A stretch of 64,000 nt of DNA from Tetraselmis striata (Eukaryota; Chlorophyta; Chlorodendrophyceae; Chlorodendrales; Chlorodendraceae), in NCBI GenBank assembly GCA_006384855.1, contig VCJN01002650.1:124001-188000 (forward strand), written 5' to 3'. How positions within the stretch are numbered: the first letter of the stretch is position 1; every line of letters starts with the position of its first letter. Below the pieces are notes generated by a model, which was given only the letters and a program-made list of their open reading frames with translations, had not been told where the DNA came from and did no database searches. The translations under genes were made by a program, and so were the position numbers. Shown here in pieces: positions 1-8,324 of the stretch.

Positions 1-860
1 AAGTGTCTTTCCCCAAGGCAAGCCAGCGAACCATGCGGTTGGCGGGGTTTTCATGGTGATATATCTTGCGATAGCGGCACATCAGTGTGCTATACAATGC
101 TGACAGTACACCTGGAATCGCTGTGCATCGTCATGTATGGTCAGGTGTGCTCCCTACTGAGTCACTTTACACTGCTCAAGTGACCACGAGGATGTGTGTT
201 AATGATGACGCAAACCTAATCGAGTCATCCTCATCAAGCCAAACCGTCGGAGATCCTGGGGAGTTTCAGTACATCATCAAAGCTCTGCAGGACACATACA
301 CTCCCATTGATGATGTAAGCGGCCATGCGTTGGTTGTGAGTGTGATTGACCGTACGCACAAATAGATGTTCTGTCTGTTAGCAGACAGGCGATGGCCAAG
401 ATCACTGAAGTGCGGCTCTGGCGCAGGTGACAATATTTGAGTACATGATGATACATTTCCCTTCTCTGATGTTTCCGGTCTCCCCGGATCAACTGGCAAA
501 TGAGTACAATATTATTGCCACCGAAATTCCCTTCTGGTGCATGGACAAGCTGTCCACGTGCTGCTGCACCCATCCAGTGGAGTGGAAAGTGACAGCCAAA
601 TTCTCTGAGAAGAGGGATGCGGACTACTTTTTGCAGTACATGTCAAAAACTGTGCCAGCGTACTTGAGTATTGTGCACAAGGTGTGCACAGTGAATGAAT
701 ACAAAGGTGAGGCTGCGACTGACCCTTCTCTTCTACGCGGCATGCCTGCCATCGTATGCTGGTCGAGGATGCCAAGCCTTTGTACCCATCTGCTGAAACC
801 CCACACAGTCACCATCTGAGTTGATCACCTGATGCTTGTGCTTGTTGTCTGTCTGGTGTC
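1..860 (+). other. Unrecognised region with two moderate open frames
   Basis: Two plus-strand frames are open here, 87-365 (92 codons) and 427-819 (130 codons), in different phases. The second reads as a mixed globular-looking sequence with a Cys triplet (DKLSTCCCTHP) and a run DADYFLQYMSK, without low complexity. I recognise no family and no start context or intron joins the two frames convincingly. They could be exons of an unknown gene that starts upstream of the window, or a decayed transposon ORF. The rest of the stretch shows nothing further. Confidence 0.2.
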
Positions 861-1700
861 AAGGGCTATTCGAGTTCCAGTGTGATTGCGACCAGGCGCC
901 ACCGACCGTGAACAGAAACTGCCCGATTTAAAGGTAATCGATTAGCTGCAGCAGTAAAAACTCGATGCGATTCGCATGTCGTATCATCTGTCTCAGCAGC
1001 AGCAGCCTGTATTGTTTGGCAGAAGATTCTCCGCTTATACCTGGTGTAGAGAGGGTGAGAGCACCCATCCATCAATGTGTACATACAGGTGCAGAGCGCG
1101 CTTCAAGTAGTATGTGCCCCACTGGCTCATACTGAGTGTATGCAGCACTCTGTCATAAGAAGAGCAGCACCAGCTGCGATTTCACAGTATTTGAGTTCTG
1201 TTGGAAAATGCAGCAGGACGCCAAACTATCACATTCCTCAGGTCTTCTGTGTAATGTATTTCAAACTTCCTTCGCATGAGCACTTTGCCGTTGCGGCTGT
1301 ACTGAACACGAGACCATGTGGCCTAACGCAGTGACTCAGGCACTTTTTCAGCTGCAGAGGTATTATTGCAGGAGAGCAACAACGAAGGGTAAAGGCTTCA
1401 TACTCGTACATACACGCCTAGGCCCTAGGCATTCTGGATACGAACAAAGTTGGCAGGCCGGTGCGGGATGGGTGTCGGAAAACTCGCACAAAATATACCA
1501 GTATAGCTCAGGGTTCAACCAACGGCCAATAAAGGATATCTATATGCCGGGACTGCAATGTATGATTCTTACTACACTATTTGCCTATAATATAAGATTT
1601 AGAGTTTGTTACGATATTATTCATTTTATCTCATGCTTGATGGACGATACTTGTACAAGTATCACATTTCTTTCTGCTGCCATAATTGGCCCCGCGTTGT
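861..1700. other. No gene seen
   Basis: Short overlapping open frames occur on both strands but none has a convincing length, composition or motif. The stretch becomes AT-rich towards 1560-1640. I see no gene in it. Confidence 0.4.
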
Positions 1701-1707
1701 CTGTCTG

Positions 1708-1775
1708 CTTGGTAGAGCGGTGGTATAGCGTCTCTTGTAGCGAGAGGGCCCCGGTTCGATTCCTGTTTCTCCCAG
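1708..1775 (+). repeat. tRNA-like sequence (possible SINE head)
   Basis: The stretch carries GGTAGAGCGG (tRNA D-arm-like) followed about 40 bases later by GGTTCGATTCC, a close match to the Pol III B box. The anticodon-like stem pairs over only four base pairs and the T stem and acceptor stem do not pair, so it is not a functional tRNA. The sequence immediately downstream (to about 1960) is unique in the window. It could be a tRNA pseudogene or the head of a SINE. Confidence 0.35.
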
Positions 1776-1959
1776 TGAGGGCAATATCGACTGGGCGTGT
1801 CGCGGGTTTACCTGCTGATTGATGCATTAGATCTTCGGGATTCGAAACTTCGAATGAGGCAACGGTCTGGGGGCTATGCCAGGCCTACGTCTGCAGTAGT
1901 TTGCGCAAGAGTTCAAGTACTGAAGTGCTACGGCGACTTCGGTGATGAGCCACGGCGAA

Positions 1960-2482
1960 CTTATTTGCTTATTTACACTATGATTTTCTTTATTGCATAA
2001 ATAAGGAATATTACTACTTTCAGCGGACTATATCTTCTCAAATAGCATGGTGATACATGGAACGCGATTCGGCTCTATTCGGTGCAATTCGGCATACTCT
2101 TAAGAATATATTGCGGCTCTATTTGAGCGATTCGGCATACTCGTCTTAAGAATGTATTGTCCATCATGCAGCCCCAGGGAAATTACCGCAGCCCCTGGCC
2201 GACTTATGACCGCAAAAGAGTTGCATGCATGAAATATATCACAGCACCACCCTAGATGGGACGGTAATGCCTACCGGTAGAGAAGCGCGAGAAGTTTTAC
2301 GACACAACTTGACTGTCTTAACAATTGCTGGAGTGTGCTGGTGTTGTCATCACGTATGAAATAGCGACGAAGTGGGAGGATGGTTTTTTTCTCAATATTT
2401 ATAATATATGGTTTTTCCCTTGGCGTACGTCAAGTTCAACTGTTCGCGCTGGTTGCGCCGTCAAGTTGCGTATGCCGTACGT
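1960..2482. other. AT-rich stretch without gene
   Basis: The stretch holds short internal repeats of the form GATTCGG and TTCGGCATACTC (2067-2145), so it is probably decayed repeat DNA. No coding frame is convincing. Confidence 0.35.
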
Positions 2483-2594
2483 GTAAGGATATGTACCACA
2501 CAAATCCCCATGTGGGTACCCAGTGCCTGGTGCGTTTTGCGCAGTATCCTTACAGTTGGTGCTTCTACGCACGCGGATCCGGGTTCGATCCCGC
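2483..2594 (-). repeat. MITE-like 71-bp element plus tRNA-like flank, copy A
   Basis: Positions 2483-2553 begin GTAAGGATA and end TATCCTTAC, which are perfect terminal inverted repeats. The element recurs at 3572-3647 and 3829-3899 in the opposite orientation. The adjoining 41 bases (2554-2594), which contain the B-box-like GGTTCGATCCC, are repeated exactly and inverted at 3788-3828. The unit of 112 bp is therefore present as an inverted pair about 1.2 kb apart. The tRNA-like part lacks paired stems. The element may be a tiny MITE inserted into a SINE-like sequence. Confidence 0.7.
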
Positions 2595-3120
2595 CTTGCT
2601 GTTCAAAGTAAGGTTCCATAACTTTCCAGCAACCGGAGATGACTGGATGCCCTATGAAACGATGCGGTATTCCGCTGATGCAGCATTATATGCTGTGAGA
2701 ACGTTATAAACATATCTCGACCTCACCAGCATACCTTGCTGCTAAGGCGAGCCACCCGCAAAGGTTTCCACCGTGAATCTGCTGGCTCAGATTCATCAGA
2801 GCGGGGTGGAATGTGAGGATATATCCTATACCCTCACTAACCCTAATCAACAATAGCACACATTAAGGCACGTAGCGCGCGCACCACTCGTAGCGGCTGT
2901 GCCTGCGCCCTGTCGTCCGCAATGCGCCTGCTGATATATCAGCACGGCGCCCTGCCGGACTGTAATCAGATCATCATACACCATCACCCAGTGGAATAGC
3001 ACTCACCTTCTCCACCATGCGCACCTTTCCTCACAGTACGCCAAGTTGATGTACTGACTAGGACTCTAGACCGCGCCCGAGTTTAGGTATACTACTACCA
3101 AAAATGCCACGTATTAATGC

Positions 3121-3499
3121 TACTGTATTGAATCACAAAAAGGCCATCAACAAATCCACAGCTGAATAAAAGCAAGCAGTACAAAAAAGATCAACACTAC
3201 AGCAAGCCGCCGAAAAGCGGCGGCCCGCATCCCGCAAGAGGCGGGATGGATGAGTGATGCGCGGACGGTTCAGAGCCCTGGGCACGTGTGTGCGAGGGTG
3301 ATCCACGGACGTGCTGTGCAGCCTTGGCAACGGGATGGCGGACGATTCTGCGCCGTCTGATGAGGCAGCGAGCACGTTCTCGAGCCGACACCAGGCTCAG
3401 GACCCGGAGGAAATCTCTTGCTAGGCCTCCTGGTGAGCCCGGATGGTGCACCGAGTGCCCCGCGATGAGAGGGCACGCCGATCCGCGGTCAAGCATACT
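3121..3499 (-). mobile_element. 5'-truncated LINE, 3' end only
   Basis: Read on the minus strand this matches the last roughly 350 bp of the LINE copy at 8325-10636. It keeps the end of the ORF (Arg-rich CLIRRRR followed by HPV.KAAQHVRGSP), the GC-rich hairpin around the GCGGGATGCGGGCC motif, and the tail with CTTTTTGTGATTCA. Homology stops abruptly at about 3499, as expected for a 5'-truncated insertion. One base fewer near 3377 puts its reading frame in register where the 10-kb copy is frameshifted. Confidence 0.7.
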
Positions 3500-3571
3500 G
3501 GTACTGTACGTACGCTATCTACTGCTACTGGACTTACTGGTACGATATCTATTAATTTTATAGCAGTACCT

Positions 3572-3647
3572 GTAAGGATACTGCGCAAAACGCACCAGGC
3601 ACTGGCTTGGGTACCCACATGGGGATTTGTGTGGTACATATCCTTAC
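3572..3647 (+). repeat. MITE-like element, copy B
   Basis: The same terminal inverted repeats as copy A are present, with a small internal insertion beside the GGTACCCACAT core. It is followed at once by a pure C tract (3651-3673). Confidence 0.65.
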
Positions 3648-3787
3648 ACTCCCCCCCCCCCCCCCCCCCCCCCATAGGATGGAGGACCTCCTCCAGCAAC
3701 ATTTCGGCTTGGATTCGGTGGCGATCCGCATTGGCCGGGTCGTCCAACATTGCGGGATATCATATCATATATATTATATGTTTCTCC

Positions 3788-3899
3788 GCGGGATCGAACC
3801 CGGATCCGCGTGCGTAGAAGCACCAACTGTAAGGATATTGCGCAAAACGCACCAGGCACTGGGTACCCACATGGGGATCTGTGTGGTACATATCCTTAC
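3788..3899 (+). repeat. MITE-like element plus tRNA-like flank, copy C (inverted relative to copy A)
   Basis: Positions 3829-3899 are the 71-bp element. Positions 3788-3828 are the exact reverse complement of the tRNA-like 41 bp at 2554-2594. Together with copy A this makes an inverted pair that could fold or recombine. Confidence 0.7.
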
Positions 3900-4089
3900 A
3901 GTACCCGGTACCTCCTATCTTCAACGAACTTTATACAGTAGGTTAATATTCAATATTAACATGAGCTAGCAGCAGAAGGCGATATCGGAAATCACCCAAA
4001 AAAAGGACTATGAGAAAGGTCCTCGTCTATTACTATTAATATTCAATAATAATATTAATCCTTATAGTAGGAGCACTACCTCTACACTA

Positions 4090-4507
4090 CCTCTCCCGAA
4101 GGGCAGCGACGGCCGGCCGGCCGATGTTGGGCTTTTTGGGTATGGCGCGCGGTATCCGCGGAAACACGGTCGCTGTCGATACCACCATTGCCCCTATCCT
4201 CGGCGTGTCAAGCTCGGATCCAACGACTGCTTTGCGGGCTGCAGAGCGCCACAAAATCCAGAAGTATGACGAGGGTGTCCGAAACGCCGCCGGCATGCTT
4301 CGCTTTGTTCCTTTCGCCGTTTCCGAGTTTGGCTCGCTGGCCCCGCACGCCGAGGCTTTCTTGGTGGAGCTCGCGAAAGCTAGCCACACACACACTAGCC
4401 AAAAAAATCGGCCAGCTCTTGTCTGCGTGGCGCCGCCGTTTCTCCTTGCTCATCAACATGGCACATGCAGACAACGTTCTTGGCGGAGTCGCGGCCGCGC
4501 GTACTAA
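4090..4507 (+). pseudogene. Fragment of a retroelement ORF, endonuclease-like C-terminal region
   Basis: The frame starting near 4124 (up to 127 codons) has VDTTIAP, a run of Ala-rich residues ending in ERHKIQKYDEG, then FVPFAVSEFGSL followed by an Ala/Leu-rich helix. This pattern (V-D-T near the start, K-x-x-K-Y, FVPFA-x-x-x-FG) resembles the C-terminal endonuclease-like region of some algal non-LTR retrotransposon proteins. No reverse transcriptase precedes it, so it is a fragment. The family call rests on pattern only. A captured host exon cannot be excluded. Confidence 0.4.
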
Positions 4508-4543
4508 GCACGCACCTACTCGTGGCTAACTTGAGCCGCGCGC

Positions 4544-5014
4544 AGGTTCGTCCGGGAGCGCCGTAAGGCCCACCTAAACGCCAAGGCTTCCACAGAGCCA
4601 GCGGCGCAACTCGTGGTGGCCGAGGAGGCCGCATCCTCAGCCGCTTGGAGGCGAAACGATTGGGGCTTGTTGTGGGCGTCCGGGCACAGGGGGCGTCCCG
4701 ACGCCAAGGCAATGAAGCTCATGGCGGCGTCGTCGACGGCACAGCCTCCCGGGGTGGTGAAGACACTGACGGCCGCCGTTCTCCCTCCGGACGCGCCGCT
4801 GCCCCGCCCACCCCTAACTGAGAAGGAGCTGTGCTGGATGAACGCCGCCGACAAGAAGCAGTCGGACGCCGACAAGAAGCGGAAGAGGCCAGTGAAGAAG
4901 CGCCCAGGTAAGAAACTGACGGTCGCGGAGTCGGAGTCGGAGGCGGAGGCGGAGGCGGAGGCAGCGAGGTCGAGGCGGGTCCCCCGGGCATGCAAGAACA
5001 AGAACAAGCAGTAG
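4544..5014 (+). CDS. Hypothetical basic low-complexity ORF
   Basis: An open frame from about 4544 to the TAG at 5012 encodes an Ala-rich then strongly basic tail: KKRKRP, KKRP and a Glu/Ala repeat SESEAEAEAEA ending in ACKNKNKQ. It begins just after an AG at 4543 that could be a splice acceptor, and it may be continuous with the retroelement fragment at 4090-4507. The Lys/Arg clusters look like nuclear-localisation-type sequence. No domain is recognised. Confidence 0.3.
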   Translation, partial: RFVRERRKAHLNAKASTEPAAQLVVAEEAASSAAWRRNDWGLLWASGHRGRPDAKAMKLMAASSTAQPPGVVKTLTAAVLPPDAPLPRPPLTEKELCWMNAADKKQSDADKKRKRPVKKRPGKKLTVAESESEAEAEAEAARSRRVPRACKNKNKQ

Positions 5015-5020
5015 CTTCCC

Positions 5021-5153
5021 CCCCCCCTCCCCTCACCCGCCCCCCCCCCCCCCCCGCCAGGCGGGAGCGGCTGGCGGCGAGGGGGGGGGGGGGGGGGGGC
5101 GGGGCGGGCGTGGTCCCCCCGCCCCCGCACACCCCCCCCCCCCCCCCCCCCCC
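5021..5153. repeat. Poly-C / poly-G / poly-C cluster
   Basis: Three homopolymer blocks lie side by side: C-rich to 5056, G-rich 5081-5108 and C-rich 5130-5153. The order C-G-C allows the G block to pair with either C block or to form a G-quadruplex. Long frames that cross this region are composition artefacts. Confidence 0.85.
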
Positions 5154-5170
5154 GGGCCACATTCCCCGAT

Positions 5171-6060
5171 GGCAGCTGTCGCGAATATTGTAATTCAAAC
5201 ATTCTTCGGCAACCCGCTGCCTGCCCCCGCCCTCCCCCTCGCGAATATTTATGTAACGTGAGCACTCTTTGGCAAAACATGGCAGCCAAACCGCCCATCT
5301 GATGACCTTTGATCGGACGGCTGGCAGGCCCGTTCAGCAGTACTAGCTATAATGTACACAAAATTCCCCACTTTGGCCAAAAAGTACGGCTGAGATTTGC
5401 GCTCCCATGTACTAATAGTCGTAGTTATCCACAGGACCACTCGTCATCGTGCCCGGGTACCGGGTACCGGGTACTAGATACCCGGTACCGGCGTAATAAA
5501 TATATCGCGTACTACCCGGTACTACACGGACAACCTTGTACCTTGTACGTCAGTGCCATGTAACGCTTCACCGGGCTGGTACGACTACCAGAATGATGAC
5601 AAAAAGGATTTATCGCCCGCCGGCAATAACGCCGGATGTACTCGCACGTAACTGGATGGACGTGCCGCCACCAGCAGCAGCCTTCACGGATAAATAATAG
5701 TCGCTAGTAGTAGTGCTTCGTCACATGTATGTCACATCTGAATCTCACAGTGCGTGCGGCACGTGATGGTGCTCCTGCGCCTGCGTCGCGTCGCTCGTCG
5801 GCATGTGTTGCTATGACCCGGGTCATTGGCTGCAAGCGTCCTCGCCGCGCCTGATAGCCTACCCCGGGCGGGGCGGGGGTCCCTTTGGTTCCCGGCAGCT
5901 ATGTGACTTCGTGGTTCCCTTGGCTCCTTCTTGGTTCTTGGCTCCCTGTCCTCCTGATCGACCTTGGTTCCAGGCTTATGTCTCTCTTTTGCTGGCAACC
6001 TTTCATAGTTGCTGTTAGTTTTGTTTGTAGTGCGCTTTTGTGAAAGCCCTTATGTAAATA
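5171..6060. other. No gene seen; GGTACC-rich palindromic patch
   Basis: Around 5452-5525 the sequence is built of overlapping GGGTACC and TACCCGG units that form several short palindromes. The remaining sequence carries no convincing coding frame. Confidence 0.4.
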
Positions 6061-6199
6061 ATAAAACTGTAGGGTTTCCTTGGGAGGAACGACCTAGGAA
6101 ACCCTGGTTTTCGCAGCGCCGTCAGGGTTAAGTGACGACCCTGCCGGTCCGGTACGCCGGTACCGGCCAGCGCCGGTCCGGCGGCGCCCTTTAGCCGAG

Positions 6200-6205
6200 T
6201 ATAAA
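6200..6205 (+). promoter_or_regulatory. TATA box in LINE 5' repeat (copy 1)
   Basis: TATAAA is followed by a GC-rich stretch and lies about 150 bp before the ORF1 ATG. It is conserved at 8456-8461 in the other copy. It suggests Pol II transcription starting inside the element or close downstream; this is inference from sequence only. Confidence 0.5.
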
Positions 6206-6352
6206 GGGCGGCCGCGGACCGGGGGCGCCTTCAGTTGTTGGAAGGCACCCGACTATATTGTCTTCTACGACTGGTACATTTTCGTTTATCTTCGACTACA
6301 AAAATTCAAATTTCTTCTGCGTTCTGTAGTGTGTTTGATCCCGGCACTCACC

Positions 6353-7402
6353 ATGGCTCGCTCCGCGAGTCCGTCTTGGGCGTGGCTCCTTGTCTCGCTT
6401 GTGGTGCTGTCGCCTTGCTTTCTCGTCTCTGTTTTAGCAGTAGACAAGTTTGAACTCGTTTGGAACGAGTTACTTGAGTCTCGCAGAGCTCTTCGCGAGC
6501 AACTCGTTTCGCGCGAAAATCATCTCACTGTCCTAGGTGGCGACACTCTACCTGCAGACGGGGTAGCTGAATCTCCCCCTCTCGTCGCCGCTAGACAGGC
6601 AGTTGCTGATACTTCTGCTGCTGTACTCCGTATCAAACGAGAGGTCTCTGAGCTTAGGCAGGCAGTCGCGTCGTCGAGCGGTCCGTCCACTTCGGCTTCA
6701 GCTTCGAAACGCGTTGCGGAGGGGGACGCCGACTACGACCGCAAGGGCAAGAGACCAGCTCAACCTGCAGCTGTGGAAGCTCCGTCTCGCACCATCCACG
6801 CACCCGAGGATGGCTGGCTGGACAAAGATGGTAAGGTTCACCGCCGCCATACCGCTGATGCTCGTATTCTTCAACGCGACCTAGACGACGTCTTCCAGAT
6901 CTATGACCTTTTGGCACCGGCGGAGGAGCCTCTGCGTGACTTGGTTGAGGACGGCACCGATCTTCCTGCTTCCTCACCAGCGTCGTCTGCGGAGCTGTTC
7001 AAGACGATCACCGCGGCATTGGCTTTGTGTACCACTGTAGCTCTTCGGATTAACAAGCGTGGCAAGAAGCTGCATGTGGAGCACGAGTACGGCGCGGAAG
7101 TCGCCAAGGAGTTCGATGCAGTGGACCCTCTCGGCGGGAAGGGCTCAGCGGACTACAAGGAGCCGAAGAAGGCGATTGAGAAGGTCAAGGCCAAGAAACC
7201 TTCCTCTTCTTCTTCGCGCGAGAAGCCTTCTTCCTCTTCTCGCGAGCCCGAGTCTTTTCACCGTGGGAGCGACGACCGGAGGGAGGGCGGCCGGCGCGAG
7301 GAGAAGTCTCCTTCTGGTCGGTCTTCTGCTGCGGACATCACCTGTTATCGCTGCCAAAGGAAGGGACACTTCAGTAGGGACTGCCCGAGTGCACGTCGAT
7401 GA
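6353..7402 (+). CDS. Retrotransposon ORF1 (gag-like, CCHC zinc knuckle)
   Basis: The 349-residue product starts at an ATG with good context (CACCATGG). It opens with a hydrophobic stretch (about residues 8-30, Trp/Leu/Val-rich) that looks like a signal peptide or membrane anchor, followed by a probable coiled coil (residues 35-110). The middle is charged, then comes a Ser-rich and Arg/Glu-rich linker, and the end is a zinc knuckle, CYRCQRKGHFSRDC, with C-x2-C-x4-H-x4-C spacing. Zinc knuckles bind nucleic acid in Gag and LINE ORF1 proteins. Placement behind the LINE 5' repeat supports ORF1. The hydrophobic N-terminus is unusual for this role. The frame is intact. Confidence 0.65.
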   Translation: MARSASPSWAWLLVSLVVLSPCFLVSVLAVDKFELVWNELLESRRALREQLVSRENHLTVLGGDTLPADGVAESPPLVAARQAVADTSAAVLRIKREVSELRQAVASSSGPSTSASASKRVAEGDADYDRKGKRPAQPAAVEAPSRTIHAPEDGWLDKDGKVHRRHTADARILQRDLDDVFQIYDLLAPAEEPLRDLVEDGTDLPASSPASSAELFKTITAALALCTTVALRINKRGKKLHVEHEYGAEVAKEFDAVDPLGGKGSADYKEPKKAIEKVKAKKPSSSSSREKPSSSSREPESFHRGSDDRREGGRREEKSPSGRSSAADITCYRCQRKGHFSRDCPSARR

Positions 7403-8255
7403 AGCTGTGGAGTCTGCAATCCTCCTGGCCTGGCCAGTGATGGTGTTCATGTAGCTGCAGTTAGGCCTCCGGGCGACTGTTAGCCCTCCTCCGGGAGCTG
7501 AGCTCAGGCTCGTGTCATAGCAGCTCTGATCTCCTCCGGGAGAGTCACCTGTTAGGTGGTGTATCTCCGAGAGATACCTCGTGTGTAATACATATGATGT
7601 CCCTGCGACTCTGTGCTGCCCCTGGCAGTTGTCTCGGCAACTTCCCATCAGTTGGCCGGCGATGCTTTCGTGTAAAGGGCGGCACACCCTGTGAGACGAT
7701 TCATATCTCCCGTTGTGTCGGAGCGATATTTTATTTGAAAATACTGCTATTTTCAGTTCCAGACATTTTCGAGATCAAACTCTTTGTTTGATTCATGCAG
7801 CAGTCATCCATGCTGCCTGCTAACCACTATGATGCTTTCTGTGGCGTTGGCATTTTGTGACGGTTTTAACGTCAGCTAAATTTGAGCTTCCTCATGAGCC
7901 GGCTCTGGACGTCAATTCTCCTGTGGAATCGGCCGGTGTTATCCGTAAAAGCTGGCTATTTTGGGACAGTTTCTCTGAATCAGTCAGAGTCAGTCGAGTC
8001 AGAGATTGGGTCAGGCATGGCTACCGTATGAACTGGGCTGATGGTCCCGCTCCACCCAGTCATCTGCCAAATCGCCCTTCCGCGCTGCAGCACCCCGATT
8101 TTATTGATAGGCAGATCGCTTTGTTATTGCCGCTGGGCCATAGCAGAAGAAGAACCTATGCGTCATGTGGATTATATATGGATATTCCCTGTATAATTGA
8201 CTCACATATGTCCGTGTACGGGCCCCGCCAGACCGGCCACTGTTCTTTCATCTGT
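7403..8255. other. Non-coding stretch between LINE copies
   Basis: It contains several short hairpins near the ORF1 stop (CTCCGGGAG and the GTATCTCC/GAGATACC pair at 7560-7578) that would suit a 3' UTR, then unique sequence with a long but unconvincing frame at 7857-8387 that runs into the next element. Confidence 0.35.
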
Positions 8256-8324
8256 TGGATCTTTCGGTCCCAGCCGACCCCGTACATTTTGATGCAAAAT
8301 CTACGCTGTCTAGCTGCGAAAACT
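8256..8324 (+). repeat. 69-bp target-site duplication, left copy
   Basis: This sequence is repeated without visible mismatch at 10637-10705. The two copies bracket 8325-10636 exactly, one side ending where the LINE 5' repeat begins and the other starting where the LINE 3' tail ends. Confidence 0.8.

Larger units (their letters stand above)
6066..7402 (+). mobile_element. LINE-family element, 5' UTR and ORF1 (copy 1)
   Basis: The first 197 bp (6066-6262) are nearly identical to 8325-8519 at the start of the deleted LINE copy, which defines this as the element's 5' end. The 5' UTR has a hairpin (arms 6072-6080 and 6096-6104), further GC-rich palindromes and a TATA box. The CCHC ORF1 follows. 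No reverse-transcriptase ORF is seen after it before the next copy, so this copy is incomplete. Its 3' limit cannot be placed; 7403-8255 may still belong to it. Confidence 0.6.

Noticed and set aside
1708..1775. Functional tRNA gene
   Set aside because: A D-arm-like and a B-box-like motif exist, but the acceptor and T stems do not pair.
2380..2709. 109-codon plus-strand frame
   Set aside because: It passes through the MITE-like repeat and its tRNA-like flank; the same peptide pieces appear wherever the repeat occurs.
2820..2850. Telomere-like CCCTAACCCTAA
   Set aside because: Only one to two imperfect units are present and there is no array.
4516..5298. 260-codon minus-strand frame with poly-Gly and poly-Pro
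   Set aside because: It runs through the C/G homopolymer cluster at 5021-5153 and has no other structure; it is a composition artefact.
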